DNA of 64,000 nucleotides from the NCBI RefSeq assembly GCF_019285735.1, contig NZ_CP079107.1, forward strand, positions 868,001-932,000, in the 5' to 3' direction. The stretch comes from Paeniglutamicibacter sp. Y32M11 (lineage in GTDB: Bacteria > Actinomycetota > Actinomycetes > Actinomycetales > Micrococcaceae). The notes below the pieces were generated by a model. That model was given only the letters and a program-made list of their open reading frames with translations, was not told where the DNA came from and searched no databases. Numbering within the stretch: position 1 is the stretch's first letter; every line of letters starts with the position of its first letter. Below are positions 15,815-25,081 of the stretch, piece after piece. Made by a program: the position numbers and the translations under genes.

Positions 15815-17299
15815 ATGACCATTACCCCCGAACGCGAAGCCGAACTCCTTGCTTCCGTCCCCACCGGCCTGCTGATCAATGGGCAATGGCGTGAAGCTTC
15901 CGACGGCGGAACCTTCGACGTCCTGGACCCGGCCACCGGCAAGGTGCTAGCCACCCTAGCCTCCGCCACCTCCGAGGACGCCATGGCAGCCCTCGACGCC
16001 GCGGATGCCATCCAATCCACGTGGGCACTGACCGCACCGCGTGAACGCGCCGAGATCCTGCGCCGCGCCTTCGACCTAGTCACCGCGCGTGCCGACGACT
16101 TCGCGCTGCTGATGAGCCTAGAAATGGGCAAGCCGTTGGCCGAGGCCCGCGGCGAGGTCACCTACGGCGCCGAGTTCCTGCGCTGGTTCTCCGAGGAGAC
16201 GGTGCGCGACTACGGCCGCTACCTCACCACGCCCGAGGGCAAGAACAAGATGATCGTGCACACCAAGCCCGTTGGTCCGTGCCTGCTGATCACCCCGTGG
16301 AACTTCCCGCTGGCCATGGCCACCCGCAAGGTCGCCCCGGCGATCGCCGCCGGTTGCACCATGGTGCTCAAGCCCGCCAAGCTCACCCCGCTGACCTCTC
16401 AACTCTTCGCCTCCATCATGATGGAGGCAGGCCTGCCGGCCGGCGTGCTGAACGTTGTGTCCTCCAAGAGCGCCTCGAAGATCTCCGGCCCGTTGATGCA
16501 GGACGATCGCCTGCGCAAGGTGTCCTTCACCGGTTCCACCGCCGTGGGCAAGATGCTGATGAAGGATGCAGCGGACAAGGTGCTGCGCACCTCCATGGAA
16601 CTCGGCGGCAACGCACCGTTCCTGGTCTTCGAGGATGCGGACCTGGACGCCGCGGTTGAGGGCGCCATGGCGGCGAAGATGCGCAACATGGGCGAGGCCT
16701 GCACCGCGGCCAACCGCTTCTTGGTCCACGAGTCGGTGGCCAAGGAATTCATTGCCAAGTTCTCCGCCGCCATGGGCGCGCTGAAGACCGGCCGCGGTAC
16801 CGAGGCCACCACCAACGTTGGCCCGATCATCGATTCCGGTGCGCGCGATGACATCCACGCGCTGGTTTCCCAGGCCATCGAGGCCGGTGCCACCGTTGAG
16901 ACCGGCGGCGCCCCGATCGAGGGCCCGGGCTACTTCTACGCACCCACGGTGCTCTCGAACGTCGCCAACGACGCCGAGATCCTGCGCCAAGAAATCTTCG
17001 GTCCCGTCGCGCCGGTGACCACCTTCCGCGACGAGGCACACGCCATCTCCTTGGCTAACGCCTCCGAGTACGGTCTGGCCTCCTACATCTACACCCGCGA
17101 CCACAACCGGCTCTTCCGCGTCGCGGAGCAGATCGAATTCGGCCTGGTCGGCTTCAACGCCGGCGTCATCTCCAATGCGGCGGCACCGTTCGGCGGAGTG
17201 AAGCAGTCGGGTCTGGGCCGCGAGGGCGGCGCCGAGGGCCTGGCCGAATACACCACCACCCAGTACATCGGCATCGCCGACCCGTACGCCGCTCGCTAA
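15815..17299 (+). CDS. gabD: NAD(P)-dependent succinate-semialdehyde dehydrogenase
   Basis: A 494-residue aldehyde dehydrogenase oxidising succinate semialdehyde to succinate, in the 4-aminobutyrate degradation route. Signatures: TPWNFPLAMATRKVAPAIAA, the cofactor loop VSFTGSTAVGK, the catalytic glutamate in MELGGNAPFLVFEDAD and the catalytic cysteine in NMGEACTAANRF (near residue 290). The ATG at 15815 begins MTITPERE and has GGGAGAA upstream; an in-frame ATG at 15737 would add 26 residues that do not resemble the family. The long upstream gap suggests its own promoter, and no other GABA gene is adjacent. Related semialdehyde substrates cannot be excluded. Confidence 0.88.
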   Translation: MTITPEREAELLASVPTGLLINGQWREASDGGTFDVLDPATGKVLATLASATSEDAMAALDAADAIQSTWALTAPRERAEILRRAFDLVTARADDFALLMSLEMGKPLAEARGEVTYGAEFLRWFSEETVRDYGRYLTTPEGKNKMIVHTKPVGPCLLITPWNFPLAMATRKVAPAIAAGCTMVLKPAKLTPLTSQLFASIMMEAGLPAGVLNVVSSKSASKISGPLMQDDRLRKVSFTGSTAVGKMLMKDAADKVLRTSMELGGNAPFLVFEDADLDAAVEGAMAAKMRNMGEACTAANRFLVHESVAKEFIAKFSAAMGALKTGRGTEATTNVGPIIDSGARDDIHALVSQAIEAGATVETGGAPIEGPGYFYAPTVLSNVANDAEILRQEIFGPVAPVTTFRDEAHAISLANASEYGLASYIYTRDHNRLFRVAEQIEFGLVGFNAGVISNAAAPFGGVKQSGLGREGGAEGLAEYTTTQYIGIADPYAAR

Positions 17300-17315
17300 G
17301 CCGAGACGCACTACA

Positions 17316-17403
17316 CGGCGCCCGAGTGCCTCACACCCCGGTCCTCTTCCTCATGGAAGGGATGAACGGGAGCGTGGGTGGCTCGGGCGCCGTCGTGCTT
17401 TCT
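17316..17403 (+). terminator. Terminator between gabD and the transglutaminase gene
   Basis: CGGCGCCCGAG (17316-17326) pairs perfectly with CTCGGGCGCCG (17382-17392), followed by TCGTGCTTTCT. It lies between convergent genes. The T-run is weak and the loop is long, so strength is uncertain. Confidence 0.6.
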
Positions 17404-17426
17404 GCTGGCGGGCCGGTACGCCCGTT

Positions 17427-19871
17427 TTAGCTCCGGGAGGCGTAGCGGGCCGGTTCTAGCGGGCGCGGGGCGAACAGCGACGCCGGCCACAGGGCGCGGC
17501 GTAACCGCTGGCCCAGATCCCCGCGGGCAGCCAGGGCATGCTCGAGAGTACCGAGCGCGCTCAACAGCTCGTCCTCCGTGGGCCCCGGCGCACCCACCGG
17601 TGCATAACGCAGGCGCTCATAGGCCGAGGCCAAGAATTCGAGCTCACCGGTGTGTGCGGGAATGAGCTGGGCGAGCCGGCGCGCATAGTGCCCCACGGCT
17701 TCGTCCTGCCGCATCGGCAAGGAATGATCCAAGCCTAGGGCCACCAGTTCGGCCCAGGCCGCCGCCGCACCGCTTTCCTTGCCATAACTCAACACCGCCT
17801 CACCGGTACGGCGCACCCGGGTCAGCCGGTTGGCCCGCTGGATCCGGCGCAGTGCCCAGGGCAGCGCGCCGAGCACTACCAGGGCAAGCAGGATCAGTAG
17901 TGGTGCTGCGGAGACCGGGCTCGAGTCTTCACCGGTTCCCGGGGCACCCAGCGCCGCGCCGGAAGAGCTGGAGGACGGCGTTGATGATGCTGCTGCCCCG
18001 CGTGAGGTGGACAGCTCCGGATCTTCCCCGGTGCTGGCGGTCGGGACGGTTGGTGCAGGAGCATAATCTGGCGGAGCCCCGCGCCCCGGTGTCGGCTCAA
18101 AGGCCACCCACCCGGCACCGGGCAGATATAGCTCGGGCCAGGCGTGGGCATTGCGGGAGCTGACGGTGAATTCGGCCAATTCCGACTGGTTCTGCCCGGA
18201 GACGACCTCTCCGGTGGCGGTGCCCGGCGCGTATCCGGTGACCAAGCGGCTGGGGATCCCCAATTCGCGGGCCATCAGCGCCATGGTGGAGGCGAAGTGC
18301 ACACAGTATCCGGATTTTTCCCGCAGGAACGCGTCGATCACCTCCATCCCACTGCCGTCGTAACCGTCGCGCACCGGAGTTTGTTCCGAATAGCTAAAGG
18401 CACGCGAACGCAGGTAATCCTGAATCGCGACGGACTGGCTATAAGCATCTTGATCCGCGTCCTTAACCGCCTCCGCGGTGGCCGATGCCAACGACGCTGG
18501 AGCATCCGCCGGTAGATCGAGATATTGCCCGTCGACCTCGGAGAAGTAACCGTCCGGGAAGGAGCCGGATAACTCGCTCAGCCCGCGCGCAGTGATCTTC
18601 GGATTCACACTCATCACGGTAATGTCGGCGGCCGCCGGCGTGTAATTTTCGGCGGCGCGCAGCGTCCCGTTCTCCGCGCTCCAACGCCAGCTCTCATCCA
18701 GCCCGTTCAGCGTGATGGCGTTTGCTGGAAGCGGCATCCAGACTCCCCGATAGCTGTCGGTGATCACCCGGGTAAAGGTCGGCTCGCTGGCCTCGAAGGC
18801 ACCGGGGAAGGTGAGGGTCATCAGGGATTCGGTGGCCGGCACCCGGTAGGCCGCCGCATCGGGTTCCCAGCGTTGTGCGGTGAGATTCCCAATGACCGAG
18901 GTGCGCAGGTAGACCGGTTCGGTGGAATCGGTGAAGTAGTGCAAAACCGTGCCGCTGGAGCGGCTGCGCAGGTCATTGCCCAGGGAAATCAACGGGTCGA
19001 TGTTGGTCGCCTGCTGACCCCAGGAGGGCCGGGTGCCCTCGGAGAGCATGCCCTTGGAGAATCCGGGGATGAGGATCGGGAGCACCAGCAGGGCCACCAT
19101 GGAACCGGCAAGGATGACACCTCCCTGGATGAGGACACCACCGCGTCGGGCCCCGGCGGAGAACCGCGCGCTCGGCTCCGTCGGGTTGGCTATTTCCAGG
19201 GCGCTTGGCCCTCCGGCACGAGTGGACGTGGCTAAACTGCGCTCCGCGGCGAGGATCAGCAGGAAACCCAGGATGGTCAGGGCGACGGGCCCGATGCCCG
19301 CACCGTGCGGTTCGAAGAGCGAGGCGATCGCTACCAACATGGCCAGCGGGATACCGGCCAGCGCCGGGGCACGAATGGCGAAGGCCAGGGTATCGACGGC
19401 GAGGGTGATCACCGCCGCCCAGAGACACACGGAGAAGGTGATGACCCCGGTGGTGGCCACCGGGGGTACCTGGGAACCCATTTCCGCATTGGCCTGCGCC
19501 CACACCCGCAGCAGAGCCCGGAGGGTGGATCCGGTGGGGATGAACCCTAGGGCGGCGGTATTGGCGAAAAATAGCAGCGTCAGCATCAGCACCGCCGTGA
19601 GTATCCCGGCCGCGGTGGGCAGGTAACGCGCGGGACTCAGGTAACGCACCACGGTGGTGCTCAGCACGATGCCGAGCACCACCACAGCCACTTGGAGCAT
19701 CCATCCCCAATCGCTGATCACACCGTGGATCGAGGCGGTGGCTGCGAGCACGGCAGCCACCGTGGCCAATCCGGCAGCGAGGTGTGCGCGGGCAGATCCG
19801 CTGCGCCTTCGTGCCCTGGATGGTGGGGTCGGGGCGGGGGATTCGGTCCGCTGGAGGGTATCGGCACTCAT
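17427..19871 (-). CDS. TgpA-like membrane transglutaminase-domain protein
   Basis: An 814-residue protein: about six membrane helices in the first 220 residues (DUF3488/TgpA N-terminal region), an extracytoplasmic transglutaminase-like domain, a Ser/Thr-rich linker, another helix and a cytoplasmic C-terminal tail. The catalytic triad can be followed: cysteine in SGYCVHFASTMALMARELG, histidine in NAHAWPELYLPGAGW and an aspartate/glutamate shortly after (FEPTPG). ATG 19871 overlaps the DUF58 stop by 4 bases. With DUF58 and MoxR it forms the usual three-gene operon, probably acting in envelope homeostasis. The substrate is unknown. Confidence 0.88.
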   Translation of the reverse strand: MSADTLQRTESPAPTPPSRARRRSGSARAHLAAGLATVAAVLAATASIHGVISDWGWMLQVAVVVLGIVLSTTVVRYLSPARYLPTAAGILTAVLMLTLLFFANTAALGFIPTGSTLRALLRVWAQANAEMGSQVPPVATTGVITFSVCLWAAVITLAVDTLAFAIRAPALAGIPLAMLVAIASLFEPHGAGIGPVALTILGFLLILAAERSLATSTRAGGPSALEIANPTEPSARFSAGARRGGVLIQGGVILAGSMVALLVLPILIPGFSKGMLSEGTRPSWGQQATNIDPLISLGNDLRSRSSGTVLHYFTDSTEPVYLRTSVIGNLTAQRWEPDAAAYRVPATESLMTLTFPGAFEASEPTFTRVITDSYRGVWMPLPANAITLNGLDESWRWSAENGTLRAAENYTPAAADITVMSVNPKITARGLSELSGSFPDGYFSEVDGQYLDLPADAPASLASATAEAVKDADQDAYSQSVAIQDYLRSRAFSYSEQTPVRDGYDGSGMEVIDAFLREKSGYCVHFASTMALMARELGIPSRLVTGYAPGTATGEVVSGQNQSELAEFTVSSRNAHAWPELYLPGAGWVAFEPTPGRGAPPDYAPAPTVPTASTGEDPELSTSRGAAASSTPSSSSSGAALGAPGTGEDSSPVSAAPLLILLALVVLGALPWALRRIQRANRLTRVRRTGEAVLSYGKESGAAAAWAELVALGLDHSLPMRQDEAVGHYARRLAQLIPAHTGELEFLASAYERLRYAPVGAPGPTEDELLSALGTLEHALAARGDLGQRLRRALWPASLFAPRPLEPARYASRS

Positions 19872-21301
19872 TTCTGATTCCCCAGTTCGTTCCAGATGTC
19901 GTTGAGCGCCATGGTGGGAGTCACGGCGAGCGCTGACCAGCCGGCCTGCCGAAAGCTGGCCATGACCGTGGCCAGTCGTTCGGCGTGGTTGACCACACAC
20001 AGCACCGTGACCTTGGTGGTGGTCCCGACGATGCTCAGCCACGTGTTGGCCTGGGCCGTGCTGGTCTCACCCAAGATCAGGATCAAGCGGTCACCCGACT
20101 CGCGCAGCCGTGCCTTGAGCGCCGCGGCCACCTCGACCCGATCCTCACTGAGCTGCTCGGGGATCGGTTCGGCCAGGCCCACGGCGGCCAGCGCCTGCTG
20201 CATTTCGGTGGTGGCATGTACTCCGGTGAAGGGCTCGAGCCCATTGGCGGCAGCGGAGGCCGAAACACTATTGATGGCCGCTCCGCGGTCGTCAATCAGA
20301 TCGATGCCGAACCCGGTGTGGGACAGATGCGAGCCGATGCCCAGCGCGGCATGCAGCGCCCATTCGAAGCGGCGAGAAGAATCCTTGGGCGTGGCGGTGA
20401 ATTGCGGGATGGAAATGACCGGTTCGGCTCCCACTCCCTGGGCCAGGAAGGCCGCGCGCGACCGGTCGATCAGCACGACGGCCCGTGGGGTGGCGCGGTA
20501 GTCTTCCTGGCGCACCATCAGCGATCCACGCCGCGCGGTGGCTGGCCAATGGATGCGGCGCACCGTGTCTCCGGGGCGGTATTCGCGGGTCATCACCTCG
20601 AAGGAGTCCGGGGTCAGCCGGCGATTGGAGGAGGCCTGGCCGTGGGATCCATGCTCACCGGGGAGGGTGGCCGGTTCCAGCTGTTCACATTGCGGCAGCG
20701 CGATCAACGCGCTGGGGGAGTCCACCGCTGCCGGCCGGGCGGCCAAACCAAACACGTCGCCGACGCTGGCCCGCAGGGGGCCGATCGGGTAGATCCCGCG
20801 GGTGGCCGGGCGCAGCCGGTATTCGTACCAGCTCGAGGATTCGCTCCCGCTGTGGGTGGCGGTATGCGAGGGGTAGTGCAGGACCGGGCCCTTGCCAAAA
20901 TCCGCGGGCAGGGTGTCGCTGAGTTGAATTGCTGCGGCGTTGCGACCCTGGTGAGCGATGTGCAGACGCACGCGCACGCTGGAATCACTCACCGCCATTG
21001 GCGGATTAAAGGTACGGGTCACCGCGAGTGTCGAATTTCCGAAGCGCAGCAGGAAGGCGGCGAGCAACGGGGTCAGCAGCAGGACCAGCGAAATGGCCAG
21101 CAATTCGCGCCTGCCCAAGAGAAACGCAAAAAACAGGGCACCGGCGCCGGCGGCAAAAAGTCCCCACCCGCGGGCGGTCAGGAAGCCAAGATGAAGCCGC
21201 TCGCGCAGCGTGGCTGGCGGCTCGTCAAGTTCCCAGTGGGAAAAGGAATGTGCCTCGCGAAACTCTTCGGTGTCCGGGCTCGGGGTGCTGTTCGGTTCCA
21301 T
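19868..21301 (-). CDS. DUF58 domain-containing protein
   Basis: A 477-residue protein with two hydrophobic helices near residues 40-80, a beta-rich middle and the DUF58 core MTREYRPGDTVRRIHWPATA (around residue 240), followed by a von Willebrand A-like region (AVVLIDRSR). DUF58 proteins partner MoxR ATPases, probably as their membrane-bound substrates. I choose ATG 21301 because GGAG lies 7 bases upstream; GTG 21307 is two codons earlier. It sits 20-odd bases after moxR and overlaps the transglutaminase gene by 4 bases. Confidence 0.88.
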   Translation of the reverse strand: MEPNSTPSPDTEEFREAHSFSHWELDEPPATLRERLHLGFLTARGWGLFAAGAGALFFAFLLGRRELLAISLVLLLTPLLAAFLLRFGNSTLAVTRTFNPPMAVSDSSVRVRLHIAHQGRNAAAIQLSDTLPADFGKGPVLHYPSHTATHSGSESSSWYEYRLRPATRGIYPIGPLRASVGDVFGLAARPAAVDSPSALIALPQCEQLEPATLPGEHGSHGQASSNRRLTPDSFEVMTREYRPGDTVRRIHWPATARRGSLMVRQEDYRATPRAVVLIDRSRAAFLAQGVGAEPVISIPQFTATPKDSSRRFEWALHAALGIGSHLSHTGFGIDLIDDRGAAINSVSASAAANGLEPFTGVHATTEMQQALAAVGLAEPIPEQLSEDRVEVAAALKARLRESGDRLILILGETSTAQANTWLSIVGTTTKVTVLCVVNHAERLATVMASFRQAGWSALAVTPTMALNDIWNELGNQK

Positions 21302-21327
21302 GGCCACGCTCCGTGATCGCCGCTGCC

Positions 21328-22308
21328 CTAGCCGCGAGCCCCGGCACGCACCGGAATCGAATTGAGGATGGCCACCAGGATCGATTCGGCATTGGAGCCG
21401 GCCGCCTCGGCGCGCCGGTGCAGGATCAGCCGGTGACCGAGGACCTTGGCGGCGATATTGCGCACGTCCTCGGGTAATACGTAGTCGCGGGTGTTCAGCG
21501 CCGCCTCGGCCTTGGCGGCACGAAGAAGCTGCAATAGCGAACGTGGAGATGCGCCCAGACGGATATCCGGGTGTTCACGGGTCGCTCGACCCAGCGCCAC
21601 CACATATTCCTTCACCGGTTCGGAGGCATAAACGGCAGCGACGGTGTTGATCAGCGTATGCAGCGATGCCACGTCTAACACGGGGCGGAGATCATCAAGC
21701 GGGGATGCCGATTGGTGGCTTTCAAGCATTGCCATTTCGGCGGCTGCATCCGGATAGCCCATGGAAATCTTGGCCATGAACCTGTCGCGCTGGGCCTCGG
21801 GCAAGGGGAAGGTGCCCTCCAACTCAATCGGGTTCTGGGTGGCGATCACCATGAAGGGGCTCTCCAATGCGTGCGTTATCCCATCGACGGTCACCTGACC
21901 TTCCTCCATGCATTCAAGCAGAGCGGATTGGGTCTTGGCGTTGGCCCGGTTGATCTCGTCGCCGATCACGATGTGCGCGAAGACCGGGCCCGGGCGGAAC
22001 TGGAACTCGTGGGTGTTCTGGTTAAAAATTGAGACACCCGTGACGTCCGAGGGCAAGAGGTCCGGAGTGAACTGGATGCGGTGTACGGTGCAGTCAACGG
22101 ACTTGGCCAGCGTTTTGGCCAGCATGGTTTTGCCGACGCCCGGAACGTCCTCGAGCAGCAGGTGGCCCTGGGCCAACAACACAATCAGCGCGGTGCGTGC
22201 CACTTCCGCCTTGCCATCGATCACCGTCGCGATCCCGGTCAGCACTTTTTCACAAATCTTTCCGAACTCGTCGGCCGGAAGAATCTGGGACTCGGTGGAA
22301 AGCGACAT
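21328..22308 (-). CDS. MoxR-type AAA+ ATPase
   Basis: A 326-residue MoxR-family ATPase. Walker A is LEDVPGVGKTMLAKTLA, Walker B and sensor regions are HIVIGDEINRANAKTQSALLE and VIATQNPIELEGTFPLPEAQ, and the C-terminal lid contains RLGASPRSLLQLLRAAKAEA. MoxR proteins act as chaperones for metal insertion or for assembling secreted complexes. The start is ATG 22308, with AGGAGG 7 bases upstream; the open frame further upstream is not coding-like. It is the first gene of the moxR-DUF58-transglutaminase operon. Confidence 0.93.
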   Translation of the reverse strand: MSLSTESQILPADEFGKICEKVLTGIATVIDGKAEVARTALIVLLAQGHLLLEDVPGVGKTMLAKTLAKSVDCTVHRIQFTPDLLPSDVTGVSIFNQNTHEFQFRPGPVFAHIVIGDEINRANAKTQSALLECMEEGQVTVDGITHALESPFMVIATQNPIELEGTFPLPEAQRDRFMAKISMGYPDAAAEMAMLESHQSASPLDDLRPVLDVASLHTLINTVAAVYASEPVKEYVVALGRATREHPDIRLGASPRSLLQLLRAAKAEAALNTRDYVLPEDVRNIAAKVLGHRLILHRRAEAAGSNAESILVAILNSIPVRAGARG

Positions 22309-22493
22309 GCAATGTCCTCCTGGACTACAGCCGTAGGGTAAATCGGTGGCTTCCTTCTCCTCAAAGAATACCTTTATAGTTGTGCCGCCGGTCACTCTCG
22401 GGTAGGCGCGGCGCGGGGCCACGTACCCTAGTAGGGGCGAAAGCCCATGGCCCCACCCACGGGGGAGCAACACTTAGGAAGGCGTGGTCAGCG

Positions 22494-23456
22494 ATGGCAA
22501 CAGTAGATAACCCGGCCCGAACCCCGCGCGACCAGGGCGTCCCGCACGCCTACCTGCCCGCCCCCGAAGCGGGCGCATCCGCCGACAATCTGGTCCGCAG
22601 CAAGCAGGACGACTCGGGACAGAAGCGCAATCTTGCCTACCCTCCGGCTCCCTTACCGCTGCCCTTCGGTGTGCCGGATAACCACACCCACCTCGACTTC
22701 CGCGACGGAGTGGTGAGCGTGAGCGTTGCTCAGGCGTTGGATGCGGCAAATGCCGTAGGCGTTCCGGGTGTGATTCAGGTGGGTTGCGATGTCGAGTCCT
22801 CCGAATTTGCCGTTCGTGCCGCGGCGGAGGATCCACGCGTCTTGGCGGCGGTGGCCATTCATCCCAATGACGCGGCGCGCCTGGCCGAAACCGGCGACCT
22901 TGAGGCGGCCGTTAACCGTATCGAGGAGCTGGCGGCACATGAGCGGGTCCGGGCGATTGGTGAGACCGGGCTCGATTACTTCCGCACCAAGGAACCGGGC
23001 CGACCGGCGCAAGAGCGCTCCTTCCGCGAGCACATCCGCATTGCCCGCGAGCACTCCAAGGCCCTGCAGATACACGATCGTGATGCACATCTCGATGTGG
23101 TCCGTGTCCTGAAGGATGAGCAGTTGCCCGAACGGGTGGTCTTCCACTGTTTTTCCGGCGATGCACAGCTGGCGGAGATCTGCAATGAGAACGGCTGGCA
23201 TCTCTCCTTCTCCGGGACGGTGACATTTAAGAATTCACATGATCTGCGTGCTGCATTGATGGTGGCCAGGCCGGAATTAGTCATGGTAGAGACGGATGCT
23301 CCGTTCCTGACTCCGCACCCCTATCGGGGACGTCCGAACGCCAGCTACTTGATCCCGCAGACGGTGCGATTCATGGCCGAAACCAAGGGGGCAGACCTAG
23401 AGGAATACTGCCGGACCTTGGCAGCAAATACTCGGCGTGTCTACGGCGCTTTCTAG
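22494..23456 (+). CDS. tatD: TatD family metal-dependent hydrolase (DNase)
   Basis: A 320-residue TIM-barrel amidohydrolase. The metal ligands appear as PDNHTHLDFRD near residue 63, IGETGLDYFR, QIHDRDAH, VFHCFSGDA and VETDAPFLTP. An extra N-terminal stretch of about 60 polar residues precedes the barrel. TatD proteins are 3'-5' exonucleases or hydrolases in DNA repair. The start is ATG 22494 with GGAAGG upstream. In many actinobacteria the order is metG-tatD-rpf-rsmA-ispE; here tatD-rpf-rsmA-ispE is present. Confidence 0.92.
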   Translation: MATVDNPARTPRDQGVPHAYLPAPEAGASADNLVRSKQDDSGQKRNLAYPPAPLPLPFGVPDNHTHLDFRDGVVSVSVAQALDAANAVGVPGVIQVGCDVESSEFAVRAAAEDPRVLAAVAIHPNDAARLAETGDLEAAVNRIEELAAHERVRAIGETGLDYFRTKEPGRPAQERSFREHIRIAREHSKALQIHDRDAHLDVVRVLKDEQLPERVVFHCFSGDAQLAEICNENGWHLSFSGTVTFKNSHDLRAALMVARPELVMVETDAPFLTPHPYRGRPNASYLIPQTVRFMAETKGADLEEYCRTLAANTRRVYGAF

Positions 23457-23473
23457 GCGAAGTTATGCCCAAA

Positions 23474-23492
23474 GCAAGCACAAAGTGCTTGC
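23474..23492 (+). terminator. Small hairpin after tatD
   Basis: GCAAGCAC (23474-23481) and GTGCTTGC (23485-23492) are perfect arms with an AAA loop, 18 bases after the tatD stop. There is no proper T-run, so it may be a weak terminator or an mRNA 3' end. Confidence 0.4.
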
Positions 23493-23499
23493 CACCTTA

Positions 23500-23516
23500 T
23501 TACGATTCGGTTACGG
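23500..23516 (+). promoter_or_regulatory. Direct repeat upstream of rpf, possible MtrA-type site
   Basis: TTACG at 23500-23504 and TTACGG at 23511-23516 are 11 bases apart, one helical turn, about 245 bases before the rpf start. On the opposite strand they read GTAAC-N6-GTAAT, close to published MtrA direct repeats. MtrA regulates rpf genes in other actinobacteria; the link here is inference. Confidence 0.35.
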
Positions 23517-23758
23517 TTAACTTTTAGTAGCCGGGATCGGGGAAGGTTCCCGGGTGCGTTTGACTCTGCGCGCAGCCAGCCTTTGATGAGGTTTCGGCCG
23601 CGCGGGACCATCTTTCGGATGGGCGGAATCGAATCGTACTCGTACCAATCAAAGTGGCACACGGAGGGCAGCGCCAAGCATTGCTTAGCGCACCGTTCAC
23701 CCGCCGTGTTCACCTTGATCTGCCCCCGTGCCTGGGTAAAACCTAAGTTTGGAATCCT

Positions 23759-24937
23759 GTGCAGAATGTCCTAAAGAATCGCTGGGTGAAAATCGGCGCG
23801 CAAGCAGCAGTGCTGACCGCGCTGATCCTCGGTCTGGTTATGTTCGTCGGATCCGGCAAGACGATTGCCGTAGCCATCGATGGAGAGAACCAAAACGTCT
23901 CCACCCGTGCCGCAACCGTGGCCGATGTCTTGAAGGACTCCTCGATTACGCTCGATGAGCGGGACGAAGTTTCCCCGGCACTGGATGCACCAGTGGCCGA
24001 CGGCGCGTTGATTGATATCAAGCGTCACAAAGAGGTCAACGTGAACATCGACGGCGTGGACCGCGTGGTTCACACCACCGGCTTGACCGTCGCAGATGTC
24101 ATTGATCAGCTCAACCTCTCCAAGTCTGCTCAGGTTGATCAGGGTGCGGCACTTGCCCTGGCCTCGTTGTCCAACCCCATCGATATCTCCACTCCCAAGG
24201 ATGTATCGATCAAGGTTGATGGCAAGACCAAGACGCTGAATACCACCGTTGAAACCGTCGCCGAGGCCCTGAGCGAAGCGAAAATCACCGTGGGTAAGAA
24301 GGACGAACTCAACGCCAAGGCCACCGACGCAATTGTTGATGGACTGAAGCTGAAGATCGTCCGCGTGAGCACCAAGACGATCACCGAAACTAAGACCATC
24401 AAGAACGAAACGGACACCGTCAAGGACTCCGACGCTCTGGTGGGCACCGAGAAGACGATCACCGAGGGCAAAGACGGCGAACGCACTCTCACCTACACCG
24501 TGACGTTGCGGGACGGTAAAGAAACCAAGCGCAAGCTCGACAGCGACAAGGTCACCACCAAGCCCGTCGACGAGAAGGTGTCCATCGGCACCAAAGCCAA
24601 GCCGAAGCCGAAGGTTGAAGCCAAGACCGAATCGAACTCGGGCTCCGAATCGAAATCTGAGCCCAAGAAGACCTCCACTCCCGGCAGCGTCTCCGCATCA
24701 TGGGCAGCACTGGCCAAGTGCGAATCCGGTGGAAACTGGTCTATCAACACCGGCAACGGCTACTACGGCGGCCTGCAGTTCTCCGCCAGCAGCTGGCTCG
24801 GCGCGGGTGGCGGAAAATACGCGCCTCTGCCGCACCTTGCCTCTCCCTCGGAACAGGTAGCTACCGCGGAAAAGCTTCGTGCCAACGGCGGCTGGGGTCA
24901 CTGGCCACACTGCTCCTCCAAGCTCGGACTGCGCTAA
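23759..24937 (+). CDS. RpfB-like resuscitation-promoting factor
   Basis: A 392-residue secreted protein. The N-terminus has one membrane/signal helix (IGAQAAVLTALILGLVMFVG). Three DUF348 repeats follow (around 37-80, 92-135, 148-190, each with a TVADVL-type or VAEAL-type motif), then a G5 domain (about 198-278, with TETKTIKNETDTVKDSD), a charged Lys/Pro/Ser linker and the C-terminal Rpf lysozyme-like domain: WAALAKCESGGNWSINTGNG, YYGGLQFSASSW and paired cysteines at the end. The catalytic glutamate is in CESGGNW. Such proteins cleave peptidoglycan and wake dormant cells. The start is GTG 23759. This is the standard tatD-rpf-rsmA context. Confidence 0.93.
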   Translation: MQNVLKNRWVKIGAQAAVLTALILGLVMFVGSGKTIAVAIDGENQNVSTRAATVADVLKDSSITLDERDEVSPALDAPVADGALIDIKRHKEVNVNIDGVDRVVHTTGLTVADVIDQLNLSKSAQVDQGAALALASLSNPIDISTPKDVSIKVDGKTKTLNTTVETVAEALSEAKITVGKKDELNAKATDAIVDGLKLKIVRVSTKTITETKTIKNETDTVKDSDALVGTEKTITEGKDGERTLTYTVTLRDGKETKRKLDSDKVTTKPVDEKVSIGTKAKPKPKVEAKTESNSGSESKSEPKKTSTPGSVSASWAALAKCESGGNWSINTGNGYYGGLQFSASSWLGAGGGKYAPLPHLASPSEQVATAEKLRANGGWGHWPHCSSKLGLR

Positions 24938-24966
24938 GCCCAGGCCAAGTACTGTTGCACTCACTA

Positions 24967-25003
24967 AAATGGGTCCCGCCAGCATCTGGCGGGACCCATT
25001 TCA
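24967..25003 (+). terminator. Perfect hairpin terminator after rpf
   Basis: AAATGGGTCCCGCCAG (24967-24982) and CTGGCGGGACCCATTT (24986-25001) form a perfect 16-base stem with a CAT loop, ending in a short T-run. It separates rpf from rsmA. Confidence 0.85.
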
Positions 25004-25081
25004 CATTCCCGTCGTATACCTCACCGCACCGCGCACGCGGGATCGGTCGGGGCGCGACGGGCCCTGAACTAAGATTGAAAC

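Noticed and set aside
16118-17311. A 397-residue open frame on the - strand within gabD
   Set aside because: Gly/Ala/His-rich composition typical of an antisense shadow; the + strand has a complete aldehyde dehydrogenase.
19985-21316. A 443-residue open frame on the + strand within the DUF58 gene
   Set aside because: No recognisable domain, and the opposite strand carries a full DUF58 protein in operon context.
23457-23758. c-di-AMP (ydaO-type) riboswitch ahead of rpf, known in other actinobacteria
   Set aside because: I could not find the conserved blocks of that RNA in this 302-base gap.
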